From Gaertneriomyces semiglobifer (Eukaryota; Chytridiomycota; Chytridiomycetes; Spizellomycetales; Spizellomycetaceae): DNA of 64,000 bases. The notes beneath the pieces were generated by a model. The model had not been told where the DNA came from, did not search any database, and saw nothing but the letters and a program-made list of their open reading frames with translations. Location of the stretch: positions 310,001 through 374,000 of the forward strand of contig JAHLKF010000016.1 of assembly GCA_025558075.1 (NCBI GenBank), in the 5' to 3' direction. The position numbers and the translations under genes are program-made. This document shows positions 10,671-21,909 of this stretch, piece by piece. The number at the start of each line of letters is the position of its first letter. The stretch's first letter is position 1.

Positions 10671-12583
10671 TTAAAGAGAAGACCGGTTCTCGATATCCTT
10701 GAGCCGGGTTCGGATGTTTTCTGCCGCATCCGGATCCATGACGTTAACCGCGTCTTTGAGTATATCTTGATACGATTGCAGCAACTCCTGCAAGTTTTGT
10801 ATAGTGGCGTCCTTGGAAGAGGATGCATCCGATGTTCTAGGGGATGACGGGCCAGGCAATTCAGATGCATCCTGCGTATCCTCGGTAGTTTGTGGTGGTC
10901 CGGTCGCGGATGGGATCGGCGCATTTGATGCCTTTTTGCTCGGTCTAGCCAAAGTAACGAACATGCGGCTATCGCTGGGTGAGATGGGCGTCGCAACTGC
11001 TGCCTCCTGTTCTGGCGTTGGTGCTACTACGGGCTGTTGGGGAATGGGCCTCCCTTCCCCATTATCATTCTCTCCATCAGACAGCATAGCATCCAGGTCG
11101 AGTGCTGTCACTCTGGGCACAGGCGCCTGTGCTTCTGATAGAATTTCTTGAATCCGGGAGGACATGTCCGCTTGAGACGGACGATGAGAGAGTGCTGACG
11201 GCCTTTGAGACAATAGCGCTGTGTTGCTACCCCTTGCCTCCTCGGTACTTGCCAGTACCTCAGATGGTGAATCAGGGGCGTCATCCTCTCCGTCCTCATC
11301 CACGTCATTCACGTTCGCTTCCAAATTCGCTACACCTCTACACATGGGACACAGAAACATCCCACTGACACCACCACCGCCATTTAACAGCGGTGTCACG
11401 CACTTGTAATGGAAGCAGTGGCTGCACGGCGCAAGAAATAGCGCCTGATAAGGTGCCATCCCGTTCAAACAGATACAGCATTCCGCTGTCGGTGGATCAT
11501 TCAAACTGCTGGTCGGATTCATTGCAAGAATCAAGTCGCGAATGGCCTTTCGCAATCGTACTGGCTTTCCCTTTGTACGTCCGGCAGGCCGAACACTAAC
11601 GTAAACTTTGATCATGACACATTTGTATATCTCCTCTTGTCGCCCTTGGTAATCTACTCCCAGCTGAATGACATCACCTGGCTTCAAAATGTGTGGGATG
11701 GACTCCTTGCCGGACGGAGAGAGTCGCAAGCGGTTCAAAAACGTCCCAGAAGAGGATCCCACATCGCGAAAGTAAACCTAACGCACAAAATCAGTTTCCG
11801 CACCAGTTGCCACAACCGCACGCGTTTCTTAGACGAACCTGTCCCTCACTACCGACCCACATCTCGGCATGTGTCCGTGAGACCACTTTCGACCGAAACG
11901 CAATGAACTCGGCCTTTTTCTTCACCGTGCCGGTTTCAGGCGCAGGTGCAGTACTGGCACTCGCTAAAGGCGTCGCCTCATCAATAGGATCATCTCCGAA
12001 ATATGTAAACCTCCTAGGATCTATTTCAACGTCTTCCACATAGTTGTCAGCCACATTATTCTCCCGCCGGCTCGCACCATCCCTAAGTATCATTAAGCTC
12101 GCGAATCAGCGACCATGATTCTTCACGACATTGACAGCAAAAGGGGTCTTACCGTCTAGACACTCTGGTCTTTTCTCTGCCCAGACCTCCGTGTTTGCTG
12201 TCAACCTTTCGCCCTATTCGTACAATGCTGCCTGGCACCAGGTCCTTTTCAACTGGCGTGAAAGAAAACGCAGTATACTGATTTCTATCCACGGCATTCG
12301 CTGGAAGGTGTGTCGGTCGATCCGAATGTGGAAAGAGCTGAAGTCGAACGGTCAATGTGGGAGGTGGGGATGGTGACGTCGACATCTTTCGCCGGCGTTC
12401 GGTGTTTCCAGTTGGAGAAAAGGGCGTGTCGGAAGCGGACGGTGTGACGGCAGCTGAGACGTCGTGCGATGATGATACAGTAGGCGTCGAGGTTGATTCT
12501 ACACTGGGCGACGATGCTGGTGGTTTCGGAGGGAGAGCTTTATTTGATGGAGCCCCGAAAATGGAGTTTCTGAAAGACGTCAT
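10671..12583 (-). CDS. DMA1: Dma1/Dma2-type E3 ubiquitin ligase (FHA + RING)
   Basis: Three exons: 12583-12153, 12082-11839, 11777-10671 (593 aa; phases 2, 0). A Ser/Pro-rich N terminus precedes an FHA domain (about residues 95-290) with its hallmarks: a GSIVRIGR strand, SRTHAE, and VYFRDVGSSSGTFLN. A RING-H2 finger follows at about 325-371: CCIC, CSHCFHYKC, CPMC. This FHA-RING order is that of fission yeast Dma1 and yeast Dma1/2 (relatives of RNF8/CHFR), which read phospho-Thr marks in the spindle-position and mitotic-exit checkpoint. The long C-terminal tail (about 220 residues) is Ser/Pro/Asp-rich and ends in a short helical segment. Confidence 0.92.
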
Positions 12584-13199
12584 TTGTCACCGACACTGGC
12601 GAGTTATCAGCGGCCGTTAAAGTGCTAAGCTCAACTCCTCGCGTAAGATTGACGCCAGGTTGGTAGGACACGACAACAGTAAATCCTGCAAAGTCTACCA
12701 AGCGTTCTCCGTCTCTTTTCAATTAGGTGCAAGTACGCGAACAATCAAGATGTATAGTAGTTGCGGCAGCCGGAGAACAGGCAACGTCGTCTGAAGCTTT
12801 CGGTCTCTGTTCAATCCTTGATTTCCCTCGTACAATTCCTTGCTAACTGCTCTGCCCGCTTGCTCACCTTCCACTCTCACTTTACCTTCGACGGTGGGCC
12901 CCTGCGTCAGTCAGTAGGGGCACTGCGTCAATTGGGCCGTCTCACGTGACATACGCGCTAGTCTACAATTTGCGGTAAAGTCTAAGTCATTAGGAAGCGA
13001 CACAAGCACGTCTCTTTATATTTCTCTATCTATCTATTTCTAAAAGCCAGCATTGGTGTCAATGAGGCTTTCTAACACTACTGGACCTGGTCCAGTTTCA
13101 CTAATCCTGACCGTTCGCGTTGGGAAAGGCCTTCTCTGCACTATGAGGTCTCCTAACAAAAACCAAAAAAAAGAACTACACACAAAATCTGTTCTCATA
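12584..13199. other. intergenic, promoter side of DMA1
   Basis: Holds the DMA1 promoter and the 3' flank of the next gene. A CACGTG E-box sits at 12943-12948. No gene seen. Confidence 0.4.
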
Positions 13200-15326
13200 T
13201 CAAGTCGTGCGTTTCCCACCAACTTCCTCCCAAAACCATTTTTCCACCATCACCCCCAAATCGACGTCCGGATTGAGCATGTCACGGTACAAGCGCCGCA
13301 ACGCTGGCGTTTTTAGCATTTCCAAACTCCCCGAGTCTGATTCCGTCCTAGAGCAGCCAGATACCACACTATCGGGGGCCGACAGATGCCAGAGCGGAGG
13401 TGCAACCGGTGCTACCGGAGCTGCTGGCTCGTCATCATCCATATCCTCAATTCCGAGGTCCAACTCAATGTGAGGTGGAGTGCTAGGAATGTAATTACTT
13501 CCAAAGCTTCCGATACCCGTATCTTCTCCACTACGGCGTTCATCCTCCTCCTGCACACCCCGCCAAACGTTTTGCATTCTACCCAACGCTTTGGCCTTCT
13601 CTTCATTAGAGAGCGGTTTGATGTACTGTGATATCAGCTCTACAATTCGCAGGTGAGGCGCATGAAGTCGCACTTTCCACGGCCGCAAGGCCGTCCAAAA
13701 CCGTTGGAACATTCGCATGGGCGCAAGTGCTTTCCTGTTTTCAGAAGGATAATCCGTCGGTTCGTGGGTTGATGGACCTTGCGTGGACTGCGTTGTTTGC
13801 ACGGTAGCGGCATGTGTGATGGCTGTCATTGTCGTGTTTGTACTGCTCATACTGAGCCTAAGGCCTTCGAAACGCTCTCCGTTCGACCATTCAGGGATAC
13901 TTTCCTCCACTTGGCTCTCCGAGGATGATGACGATCGGTGACACAACGAACAGACATTCAACTCATTAAGGGTGAGGCGTGAGCAATAGGGACAGAATGT
14001 AACGGGTACTGCTTGCGATTTGAGAAACTGTTCGAGCGAGGGTGTTGGTTCCAGACTCGGTCTGTCCCGAGATACGCGGGTGGAGGATACACGTCTAACA
14101 TCCAAGGATTTGCTTCTTAACGGCGACGGAGAGCGGCGATGATGGGACGACGGGGTTGAAGAGAAGGATGCTCTCCTTGATGTGGTTTTCCCGAACCGCG
14201 GGCAGACTGTAAGACATCTCAAAATCCTATCCATCAAACGCAGCTGCTTTTTGGGATTCGTGGTTTTCCGGAGTGATGGCGAGTCACCGCTTGTACATGT
14301 CGAAGGCGGGCTTGGGTCGGGTTCAACATCCATTGGCCTAACATCATCCTCCAATATTCCGCTCAAAACATCCGAGTTCTCCTGGCTGTTGACACTTTCT
14401 GGTATACTGCCCTCGCTGTCACCCTTTTGAACCCAGACATCATCCAAGTCTTTCCGTCGCTTGACCAGGCTTTCCAGTCTTCTCGCTTTCCGATCCAACG
14501 TCTCAAATTCTGCTGCGGACGGTCGACGACGCTTCAGATTTGTCGACGGCGGTCTCGCCCGCGGCCAGGAAAGTGCCCGCGCATGGCTCGGGGGAATGAA
14601 CGACGACAGTGGTGTAGAATCCAAAAAGTGCAGTTCGTCAGGCGACGAGGGAGGACTGGAACCGTCGTGGGAGTGATCTCCACCGTCGACGACTGCTTTG
14701 GATGACGAATGCGTCATAGTAGACTTTACGCCGATAGATTCCTCGGACAACCGAGGCGGTGGATGGGCGGTTATTACGGTGAGATATCCCTCGGGTGTGA
14801 TATCGCTATCGGACGGTGCGGAAGGGAGAGCGTCCTCCGGGCAGGAAGAACCCTCTGAGTCGGGCGAGGTTACGGTGGTGAGGGGCACGGTCGGTTCGGC
14901 GGCGGATGCGCCACTTGCCTCCTCATTGACAGCTGAAATGGCAGATGCCTCTTCTAGAGTCGCACCCCCTTCAGCACCTATCGTCGCATAGTCCACTGAA
15001 TTACGAGTATCATCATTCACCGTATCTGCCACGCCATCCGGTCCCGTTTCCTCTTTCATCAGAGTCTCGCGCGCTTCCACAGCAGTATCCGGTAAGCCGG
15101 CTGACACCTTCTCATCCGCGAGCGCATCCGACCGTGTATCTGACATCTGGCATTCCTCAACCGTCCCCTGTTCTGTCCCTGCTACGGGCGATATCTTGTG
15201 TCTGGTAGGTATACTCCCATACGTCTCATCTTCCCACTGCGGCCTATTGCTGGCCTCGGCGTTCTCTGTAGACACATGCACTCCACTGACCAGCGTCGAT
15301 ATCGCTGACGAGGTTTCGCTCATCAC
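13200..15326 (-). CDS. long disordered protein with a zinc-ribbon-like CxxC pair
   Basis: One uninterrupted frame of 708 aa, starting MMSETSS. The N-terminal half is Ser/Thr/Glu/Asp-rich and looks disordered; the middle is basic and Ser-rich. Near residue 444-465 there are two CxxC pairs (FCPYC and VCSLC, 12 residues apart), a plausible zinc ribbon. The C-terminal third is more ordered, with Trp/Leu-rich segments (FQRFWTALRPWKV; ELISQYIKPL) and a final LRRLYRDMLNP...VMVEKWFWEEVGG. I do not recognise the family. Absence of introns and the clean 2.1-kb frame make it a confident gene, but no function can be assigned. Confidence 0.75.
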   Translation of the reverse strand: MMSETSSAISTLVSGVHVSTENAEASNRPQWEDETYGSIPTRHKISPVAGTEQGTVEECQMSDTRSDALADEKVSAGLPDTAVEARETLMKEETGPDGVADTVNDDTRNSVDYATIGAEGGATLEEASAISAVNEEASGASAAEPTVPLTTVTSPDSEGSSCPEDALPSAPSDSDITPEGYLTVITAHPPPRLSEESIGVKSTMTHSSSKAVVDGGDHSHDGSSPPSSPDELHFLDSTPLSSFIPPSHARALSWPRARPPSTNLKRRRPSAAEFETLDRKARRLESLVKRRKDLDDVWVQKGDSEGSIPESVNSQENSDVLSGILEDDVRPMDVEPDPSPPSTCTSGDSPSLRKTTNPKKQLRLMDRILRCLTVCPRFGKTTSRRASFSSTPSSHHRRSPSPLRSKSLDVRRVSSTRVSRDRPSLEPTPSLEQFLKSQAVPVTFCPYCSRLTLNELNVCSLCHRSSSSSESQVEESIPEWSNGERFEGLRLSMSSTNTTMTAITHAATVQTTQSTQGPSTHEPTDYPSENRKALAPMRMFQRFWTALRPWKVRLHAPHLRIVELISQYIKPLSNEEKAKALGRMQNVWRGVQEEDERRSGEDTGIGSFGSNYIPSTPPHIELDLGIEDMDDDEPAAPVAPVAPPLWHLSAPDSVVSGCSRTESDSGSLEMLKTPALRRLYRDMLNPDVDLGVMVEKWFWEEVGGKRTT

Positions 15327-16438
15327 CGCGTTCCCAAACTGATGACTTGAAACCTCAAGAAGGTATTATACTGAGACTAATAAAAAGTGAACAAGAGTGA
15401 AATAAAGATCATTCAGCCCGTCAATAAACTATCATCAAGAATAAAAAGAACGGATGTCAACACATCATCATTGTTAGCAACCTTTTTTGTTTCTTGTATC
15501 TTCACAAATTCACATGTGAGCGCAGTTCTGCCAAACCGCTTTCACAAATCCTTGCCAGGCGATGGCAGCTAGCATCTCAAAGGTTCGGCAGCCGGGTACA
15601 TCCACTGGAATAAAATTTCGATCTGTCAAAACCCACCCACCACTGGCCCACCCATAGAGTGTTTAAAAAACCTAACACACACACAAACCCACCACAGTCA
15701 TACGGAAGAGAAAGCCGTTCTTGGGAAAACTTCAAACAACCTGATGATGAACACTCTCGGTTTCAACCTTACATCCACAAATGGGATGGGGAATGGATTT
15801 GCCGCCTCTTCCAAAAACAAACCCCCCGTTCTGGTTCGCCACAACAACACACATCAAGGTCGAACCGCAAAACGCTGTGTGCAGTTGTAATTGTGTGTAT
15901 CTTGTGCTTGGCCACAGCCCATCTTGTCGCCAACACCTTTTGTCGTACACGAACACGGTTTTTTGAAAGCGGAGTGGTGGTGGCCCGATGATTTTGCGGT
16001 CCGCACACACACACACACACACGCGCGCGCCCGAGGATGTTTGTTTTTTGCAGATCACCAACGGCGCGATCATTCACACAGCAAGCTGTTTTTAAAGTGG
16101 CCCTCTGGCGAAACCGCTTGTCGGTCGAGTGGCAACGAATGTGTGCGAGGTTGTCCATACGAGCTACTTGGATCGGCGATGAACCACTCCCACTGCATGG
16201 TTTAGAAACCCAGCATATAATTCAACTATAATAAAATGCGTAGAACCAGCTAGCGTAGAAACCTAAATGCTAAAACCCAAACCATTAAGAATATCACCCT
16301 AACCTCCTAAACTTGGCTATCGTACACTACAGCAAAAAAGGACCAGAGCCAATACGCCGCAGTGTAGAGAAAACAAAATCCTCCGAACTAATCGGTGCAT
16401 ACCTGTAAAAAAAAAATGCCCACGGGACGCATCTCTTT
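15327..16438. other. intergenic with CA/CG dinucleotide repeat
   Basis: Promoter side of the 708-aa gene and 3' flank of the SH3 membrane gene. A (CA)n run at 16004-16021 passes into (CG)n to about 16031. ORFs at 15659-16205 on both strands overlap one another and the repeat; no gene supported. Confidence 0.4.
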
Positions 16439-18032
16439 CTACTGCACTCCTTTCAGACAAACCACTGGGAAAGCTCCCCGCTCACCCGTTTCCAGGTTCC
16501 TACCCCAGCCCCACCCATCATCAAATACGCGCTCCACATGCATTCTGTCTCCCATATTCAATCGAATCTCATCTATTTCCAGCGCCTCATAGGGTTCAAT
16601 GACGGTAGCATTGACGCGTGCTGTAGTAGAAGTCGTGGACGAAGCAGTGGACGACTCCGTGGTGGTGCGCTGAAGGGTTCTGGAATAAATCACTGACGAC
16701 GCGCGTCGAGAATAGCGTGACGCACGGGACAGGGAGGATTTGGTGGAGTTCACTGTCGAAACTTTGCCAAGGGAGGTGGCCTGCGGTGGTGACTGACTCG
16801 CTGGCGCTGGCGCCGCACGTGGGCCTTTGGGATGAGCCACAGGTGTCATCGGCGTCATCGGCGTCATGGGCGCTGGTGTAGAGGGTGACTGAGGAACACT
16901 GGCATAGGCAGGCGCCGGAGGACGAACATTAGTAAACCGAATAGAAGTCTTGGGTTGGAGCATGACACTAGGCGTTGAAGTTCGCGGCGCATACGGTGAG
17001 TCTGGTACAGTGCTAGCACCCGAGGACGGTGTCTGAGGAATCTGGTCCAGGTAGTCCAGGGTACTCCACTGCAAAGTGTTCACCGTCTTTGCAGACGTTT
17101 TGGTGTTCGTGCGACGCACATTCTGCGTATCTATAGGTGGTGGAACGCCCCACATACCACTGTTCCTAGCAGCCGATTTGGCCCGGTCCAGATGAACGTT
17201 CTTCGAACTCATAGAAGGTAACGAATAATCGTTGGTTCGCTGAGGTTTGCTCTTGCTCTTTCGCCGGCGATAAAGAACGAAAGCCAATGCTGCAATGGCA
17301 AATGCGACGCCTGCGCCGATGCCCGCAATGAGTGGAATGCGATTGTTGGAGTACGACGATCCACCAGTGGAAGAGACCAGCTTGAGCGGGAGCTTACAGC
17401 AGGGGGCCGAAGACTGCTGCTCGCAAAAGGTTTTCGCTTGAGCAAGGCCTTGTTCGGTGTTTCCAAAACCTATATGCGCGCAATATCTGAGTACAACAAA
17501 AAATAAAAAGAAAACAAAGATTTGGCACCATACCGCAATTGTTTCGTTCGAGGGTTACTGCGTCCAAGCACTTTTCCCCATCATCAAGAGCGTCGCAAAC
17601 CTGTTGGGTATTGTCAAGCCACGCTTGCCTGGCTTGTTGCCCTTCCTCCGGGTCACACCAAGCAGGATTAGAGAATGCCGCTTGCATATCCTCCCTGAAC
17701 CTAGTACAGGTACTTTTGCACAATCTCGGCAATGACCCGGGATCCTGTCCCGGACATTGCGATCGACCCACAAACGCCTGACACTCGTAACTCAGTGCAA
17801 ACTGAAATGGTGGAGCTGCGGCATTGTCGGACATGTGCTTCATCATATTTTCGCATTTCAGACTGTCTGGTATGACTGGCCGGTACGATGATAGGTATCG
17901 ATCAAACGAGGCGGCATCCGTTGCTGCACCAATGGCATTGGCGTTCTCGCCGTCGACTTGAAGTAACAGAGAATTCGAGCGAACATAGTCAGCACAGACG
18001 GTTGTCTTGGGAATTGCTTTGCATTGGGCCAT
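16439..18032 (-). CDS. single-pass membrane protein: Cys-rich ectodomain, TM, cytoplasmic C-terminal SH3
   Basis: Two exons: 18032-17534 and 17469-16439 (509 aa; phase 1). Residues 4-191 hold about 14 cysteines with spacing loosely like a Frizzled-type CRD (C-AIPKTTVC near the start; LCKSTCTRFRED in the middle). A transmembrane helix spans about 211-232 (IPLIAGIGAGVAFAIAALAFVLY) and is followed by a basic RRRKSKSK stop-transfer. A Pro/Ser/Thr-rich linker leads to an SH3 domain (about 455-509) with the ALEIDEI...GDRM, DDGWGWGRN and GAFPVVCL signatures. Fungal relatives of this layout (Fus1, Sho1-like) sense the surface and recruit signalling proteins. No signal peptide is visible after the ATG at 18032, and a stop lies just upstream, so a 5' exon may be missing. 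Confidence 0.75.
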
Positions 18033-19649
18033 CGTTCATAGAAAACGCACTCCTGCTGTCGGCAATCTTGAATTCAGATCGATCGTCCGTCCCGCGGAAA
18101 GAGAGAGAGATTGAGAGGTCAATTGAAGGATGAGGTGCGTATATAAGAACGTATATATGCACAGCACAAGAGAGTCCTGCTCTTTGAGTGCCAAAAGTTG
18201 TTTGTATCCTGATAGGAAAGTGTGCAAGGGGGCAGTGGACAACGGGAACCAGCCTCCGTTTCCTACTCCCTTCTTTCCGCTTTCTTCTTGGGGCAGCTGC
18301 CAAGTGCGGTTCACCGGCGGTAGACCTTGTTGCCCTTTTGTCGTTCGCTGGCGGCAGACTGACAAGGAGAAGTACATAAGTGTGAAAATGCCCAGCCGCT
18401 TGCGTTACCGTTGACAACGCGTTTGAATAACGTGACCGTGCCGAGCGACGGGAACACATTTACGATGATTATCGCGGGCTAATGGCAGATATTTTTGATT
18501 TCATTTCTGAATTGTGGTATTCAAGAACATTGAGCCTGTTAATGTTATCATGTCCGGACTAGTTCTGGCAAAGCGACCTGGGTCACAATGCCGCCAGTCA
18601 AATCAATCCTCTCAAGCAGACCATCACACAACACATTACTGTACATGTACGTCTGTTTGATACTCATCAGCCTGACATGTCAATTGGGACAAAAGCATCC
18701 GACATTCACAAGTGTAATATTTAAAGTCTGCATATGGATTTTTATGATGTCTGGGTCTCACCAGATCCATGATGGGCAGGTTCACGCCAGCCAGCGTACA
18801 TAGCTCGGGGGGCCTGGAGAAATAGATCTTGGCAACCTCGTTGGTAGCACCACCCCACAGGGAGCCAGCCAGCATGAGCATGGGTCCGGGCAATGCCTGG
18901 GAAGCAAAGCGCCAACAACATTCCACATTCGTTCATGAATTGGGTTTCCCACTGTCGCACTTTTAGAGCCCTGTTCCTCAAGAACTCTATCTGGTTTTAG
19001 GGTTCTGCCGAGGGTCGCTTTCACTCGCTTACGTACAACAGCGGAGCGTCACGCGCGTGACGTTTGGGGAATGTTTCCATGCCGCACGAACGAGTTTCAT
19101 GTGTCATGCTCGCGTGCGTGTGTTGCATGCACGTTGCTATGGAGTTGTCCTAACTCGCCGAATAACCCATTGACACCTTGGTAACCGTCCCCCATAATAA
19201 CACCCCCCCCCCTCCCTACTAATAATAATAATAATAATTAATACACACAATATCTATTACCCCACCCCACCCCCCCCCGCCTTTTCCTTGTGCCCATCTT
19301 TTCCTTTCCGCGAGTGGCCCTTGCCAGTCAGTGCCTTGCACTAGTACTTGTATCATATTACTTACTAGTAACACCCAGTAGTAGGTAACCCAGTTAACCC
19401 CCAACTGGCTATTAGTAAACTGCCCCCCGCATTCCAATTCCCATCTGGCCCCCCAACAACTTAACAACAACAACAACAACCCATTCCATAGCAACACACG
19501 CACGCAGGTCCCCCCCCCCGTCACGAGAGAATCGCATCTCCCCTTGTTCTCTCGATCTCATCCAAGGCGAACAACAACAACCACACCACACCATCTACTT
19601 CGTCCTACGTTGACGTCGGGCGTTGGCAAACAGCTAAAAATCAACACGC
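18033..19649. other. intergenic between SH3 membrane gene and HEM1
   Basis: Divergent promoter region. A perfect 16-bp palindrome lies at 19047-19062. A TAA-type repeat and C-rich runs occupy about 19203-19280. A minus-strand ORF (18926-18636, 96 aa) is the only gene-like stretch; it has no recognised domain and I do not call it. Confidence 0.4.
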
Positions 19650-19657
19650 TATATAAA
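19650..19657 (+). promoter_or_regulatory. TATA box of HEM1
   Basis: TATATAAA, 74 bases before the HEM1 ATG, in a fitting position for a short 5' leader. Confidence 0.6.
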
Positions 19658-19730
19658 GGGAGGCAGGTACATTTTTACCCCACCACTACCACTCGATCTT
19701 CCCCCCACTCTTCCAATCAAGAGAGTAAGG

Positions 19731-21515
19731 ATGGAGCGGTTCATCTCAAACATCACCCATGCTTGTCCCTTTCTCGCCCACACGAGCGTCCCCGCTTTGA
19801 GGGCCTTGTCTACATCTACCGTGCGCTCCTCCGCTGGCAAGACCTCGGCCCTCTTTGCAAAGGCTCAGACATGTCCCGTCATGTCAAAGGCCCTCGCTGT
19901 CCAGTCCGTCAAGGGTGCCGCCGCCGCTAGAAAGCTCCACACCTCTCCCATCTGTCCCTACGCGGCAGTCGTCGATGGTATCTCGGCCGTCCCGCCACGT
20001 CCTGCCTCGGACAGCTTTATGCCCAAAAACCACCCCAAGCCTACTGCTACTACTGCTACTGGCCGTGCTGGAACTGGTGCTTGCCCCGTTCAGCATCACA
20101 TCCCCACCGCGGGCCCGGCTCCTACCACTGCAACCAACGCTGGCCTCCACCCTGTCCAAGGCGCCACAAAGGCCTTTGACTATGAATCCTTTTACCAGGC
20201 AGAGCTCGACAAGAAGCACAAGGACAAGAGCTACCGCTACTTTAACAACATTAACCGTCTGGCTCAGCTCTTTCCCACCGCTCACACCGGTACTGGAGAC
20301 CATGTGACCGTGTGGTGTTCAAACGATTACCTCGGCATGTCGAAACACCCTCTTGTGATTGACTCGATGAAGGCGACCCTTGACAAATACGGTGCTGGCG
20401 CCGGCGGAACCCGCAACATTGCTGGCAATGCCCAGCTCCACCTGAGTCTTGAAAAAGAACTGGCATCCCTTCATAACAAGGAATCAGCCTTGGTTTTCTC
20501 ATCCTGCTTTGTTGCCAACGACGCTACCCTTTCTACCCTCGCCTCTAAAATGCCCGGATGCGTCATCTTCTCAGACGCCTCCAACCATGCATCTATGATT
20601 CAAGGCATAAGGCACTCGGGTGCTAAAAAGAAGATTTTCCGTCACAATGACGTCCAGCACCTTGAAGAGCTTTTACAGAAAGAGGACATCAATGCGCCCA
20701 AGATCATTGCCTTTGAGTCCGTTTACTCCATGTGCGGATCTATCGGTCCCATCAAGGAAATCGCCGCTCTGGCCAAGAAATACAATGCCCTTACCTTCCT
20801 CGACGAGGTGCATGCTGTCGGCATGTACGGGAAGACCGGCGCTGGTGTTGCAGAGTACATTGATGCCATGGATTCCATGGACATTATCACCGGTACGCTT
20901 GGCAAAGCATTTGGTGTCGTTGGAGGTTACATTGCCGCCTCGGCCCGATTGGTCGATGTCATTCGCTCGTATGCCCCTGGATTCATCTTTACCACCTCTC
21001 TTCCTCCTGCTGTTGTTGCCGGTGCTTTGACCTCTATTCGTTACCTCAAACAATCGACTCGTGAACGCAGCCTTCAACAGATCCATACCCGTGCCCTGAA
21101 ATCTCGCTTTGCCGGACTCGGCATTCCAGTCGTCCCTAACCCTTCACACATTGTCCCTGTTCTTGTCGGTGATGCCGAGACGGCCAAATCCATCTCTGAC
21201 GAACTCTTGTACAAGCACAAAATCTACGTCCAAAGTATCAACTACCCTACCGTTTCTGTCGGCGAAGAACGTCTCCGCATTACTCCCACTCCCGGTCACG
21301 ACGAGGCCCGCATGGATGTCCTTGTTGACGCATTGGAAAACATTTGGCGTGAACGCGGCTTGAGGCGCGAACAGGATTGGGAGGCCGTTGGTGGCCGCGC
21401 TGGGGTTGGCAGCGGTGACGTCGCGAAACAGCTTGTTGTCGAGGAGGACCTAGACTGGACGCGTGATGCTGTTGCTCAGGAACATATGCCTATAGCTGTT
21501 GCTGCCAGTGCCTAG
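19731..21515 (+). CDS. HEM1: 5-aminolevulinate synthase, mitochondrial
   Basis: Intronless, 594 aa. Condenses glycine and succinyl-CoA to 5-aminolevulinate, the first committed haem step, in the mitochondrial matrix with pyridoxal phosphate. The core from about residue 155 shows class-II aminotransferase features: [41 protein letters not shown] and TGTLGKAFG with the PLP lysine at about 392. The N terminus is a presequence carrying four Cys-Pro haem-regulatory motifs (C12P, C48P, C75P, C118P), so import or stability is probably haem-controlled. It has its own TATA box and an AATAAA signal 61 bases after the stop. Confidence 0.97.
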   Translation: MERFISNITHACPFLAHTSVPALRALSTSTVRSSAGKTSALFAKAQTCPVMSKALAVQSVKGAAAARKLHTSPICPYAAVVDGISAVPPRPASDSFMPKNHPKPTATTATGRAGTGACPVQHHIPTAGPAPTTATNAGLHPVQGATKAFDYESFYQAELDKKHKDKSYRYFNNINRLAQLFPTAHTGTGDHVTVWCSNDYLGMSKHPLVIDSMKATLDKYGAGAGGTRNIAGNAQLHLSLEKELASLHNKESALVFSSCFVANDATLSTLASKMPGCVIFSDASNHASMIQGIRHSGAKKKIFRHNDVQHLEELLQKEDINAPKIIAFESVYSMCGSIGPIKEIAALAKKYNALTFLDEVHAVGMYGKTGAGVAEYIDAMDSMDIITGTLGKAFGVVGGYIAASARLVDVIRSYAPGFIFTTSLPPAVVAGALTSIRYLKQSTRERSLQQIHTRALKSRFAGLGIPVVPNPSHIVPVLVGDAETAKSISDELLYKHKIYVQSINYPTVSVGEERLRITPTPGHDEARMDVLVDALENIWRERGLRREQDWEAVGGRAGVGSGDVAKQLVVEEDLDWTRDAVAQEHMPIAVAASA

Positions 21516-21575
21516 TGTGCTCACAGCCGTACAAAGTCACTTGTTGCAACACGCGTTGCTAGCGTTGTTTTTCTC

Positions 21576-21581
21576 AATAAA
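21576..21581 (+). terminator. polyadenylation signal of HEM1
   Basis: AATAAA 61 bases after the HEM1 stop codon. Confidence 0.5.
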
Positions 21582-21909
21582 GTTACCTGCATGACCCTGT
21601 TACTTTTTTAATGTGTTCTTCCGAATCGGTGTGTGCTGTTTAATTCAGATCCATGTCTGTGATCGTTCCTCGTTCGGCATTCTCAGGTGTGCGCGTGTGT
21701 CCGACAGATTGACCGAACGCGTCAAAAGGCCAGTGAGAAAAAAGCCTGGTCGAAAATAAAAATGTTGTTACGTTTGTGAACTGAGCCTTCTCTTGCTGAT
21801 TCCATCCTTCAGAAGCCGTTAATCCATTTTCATCGTCGCCAAAGGTTTTGCCAGTATTCGCAAGCTGTAAACAAAAAAACATGGCAGCTTTTAGGAACAC
21901 GCGAAAAAG

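Noticed and set aside
16004..16031. Alternating CA/CG run considered as a repeat array or Z-DNA element
   Set aside because: Simple dinucleotide repeat without spacers; noted only as low complexity.
18636..18926. 96-aa minus-strand ORF upstream of HEM1
   Set aside because: Looks mildly protein-like but no domain, no clear partner exon and no conserved motif.
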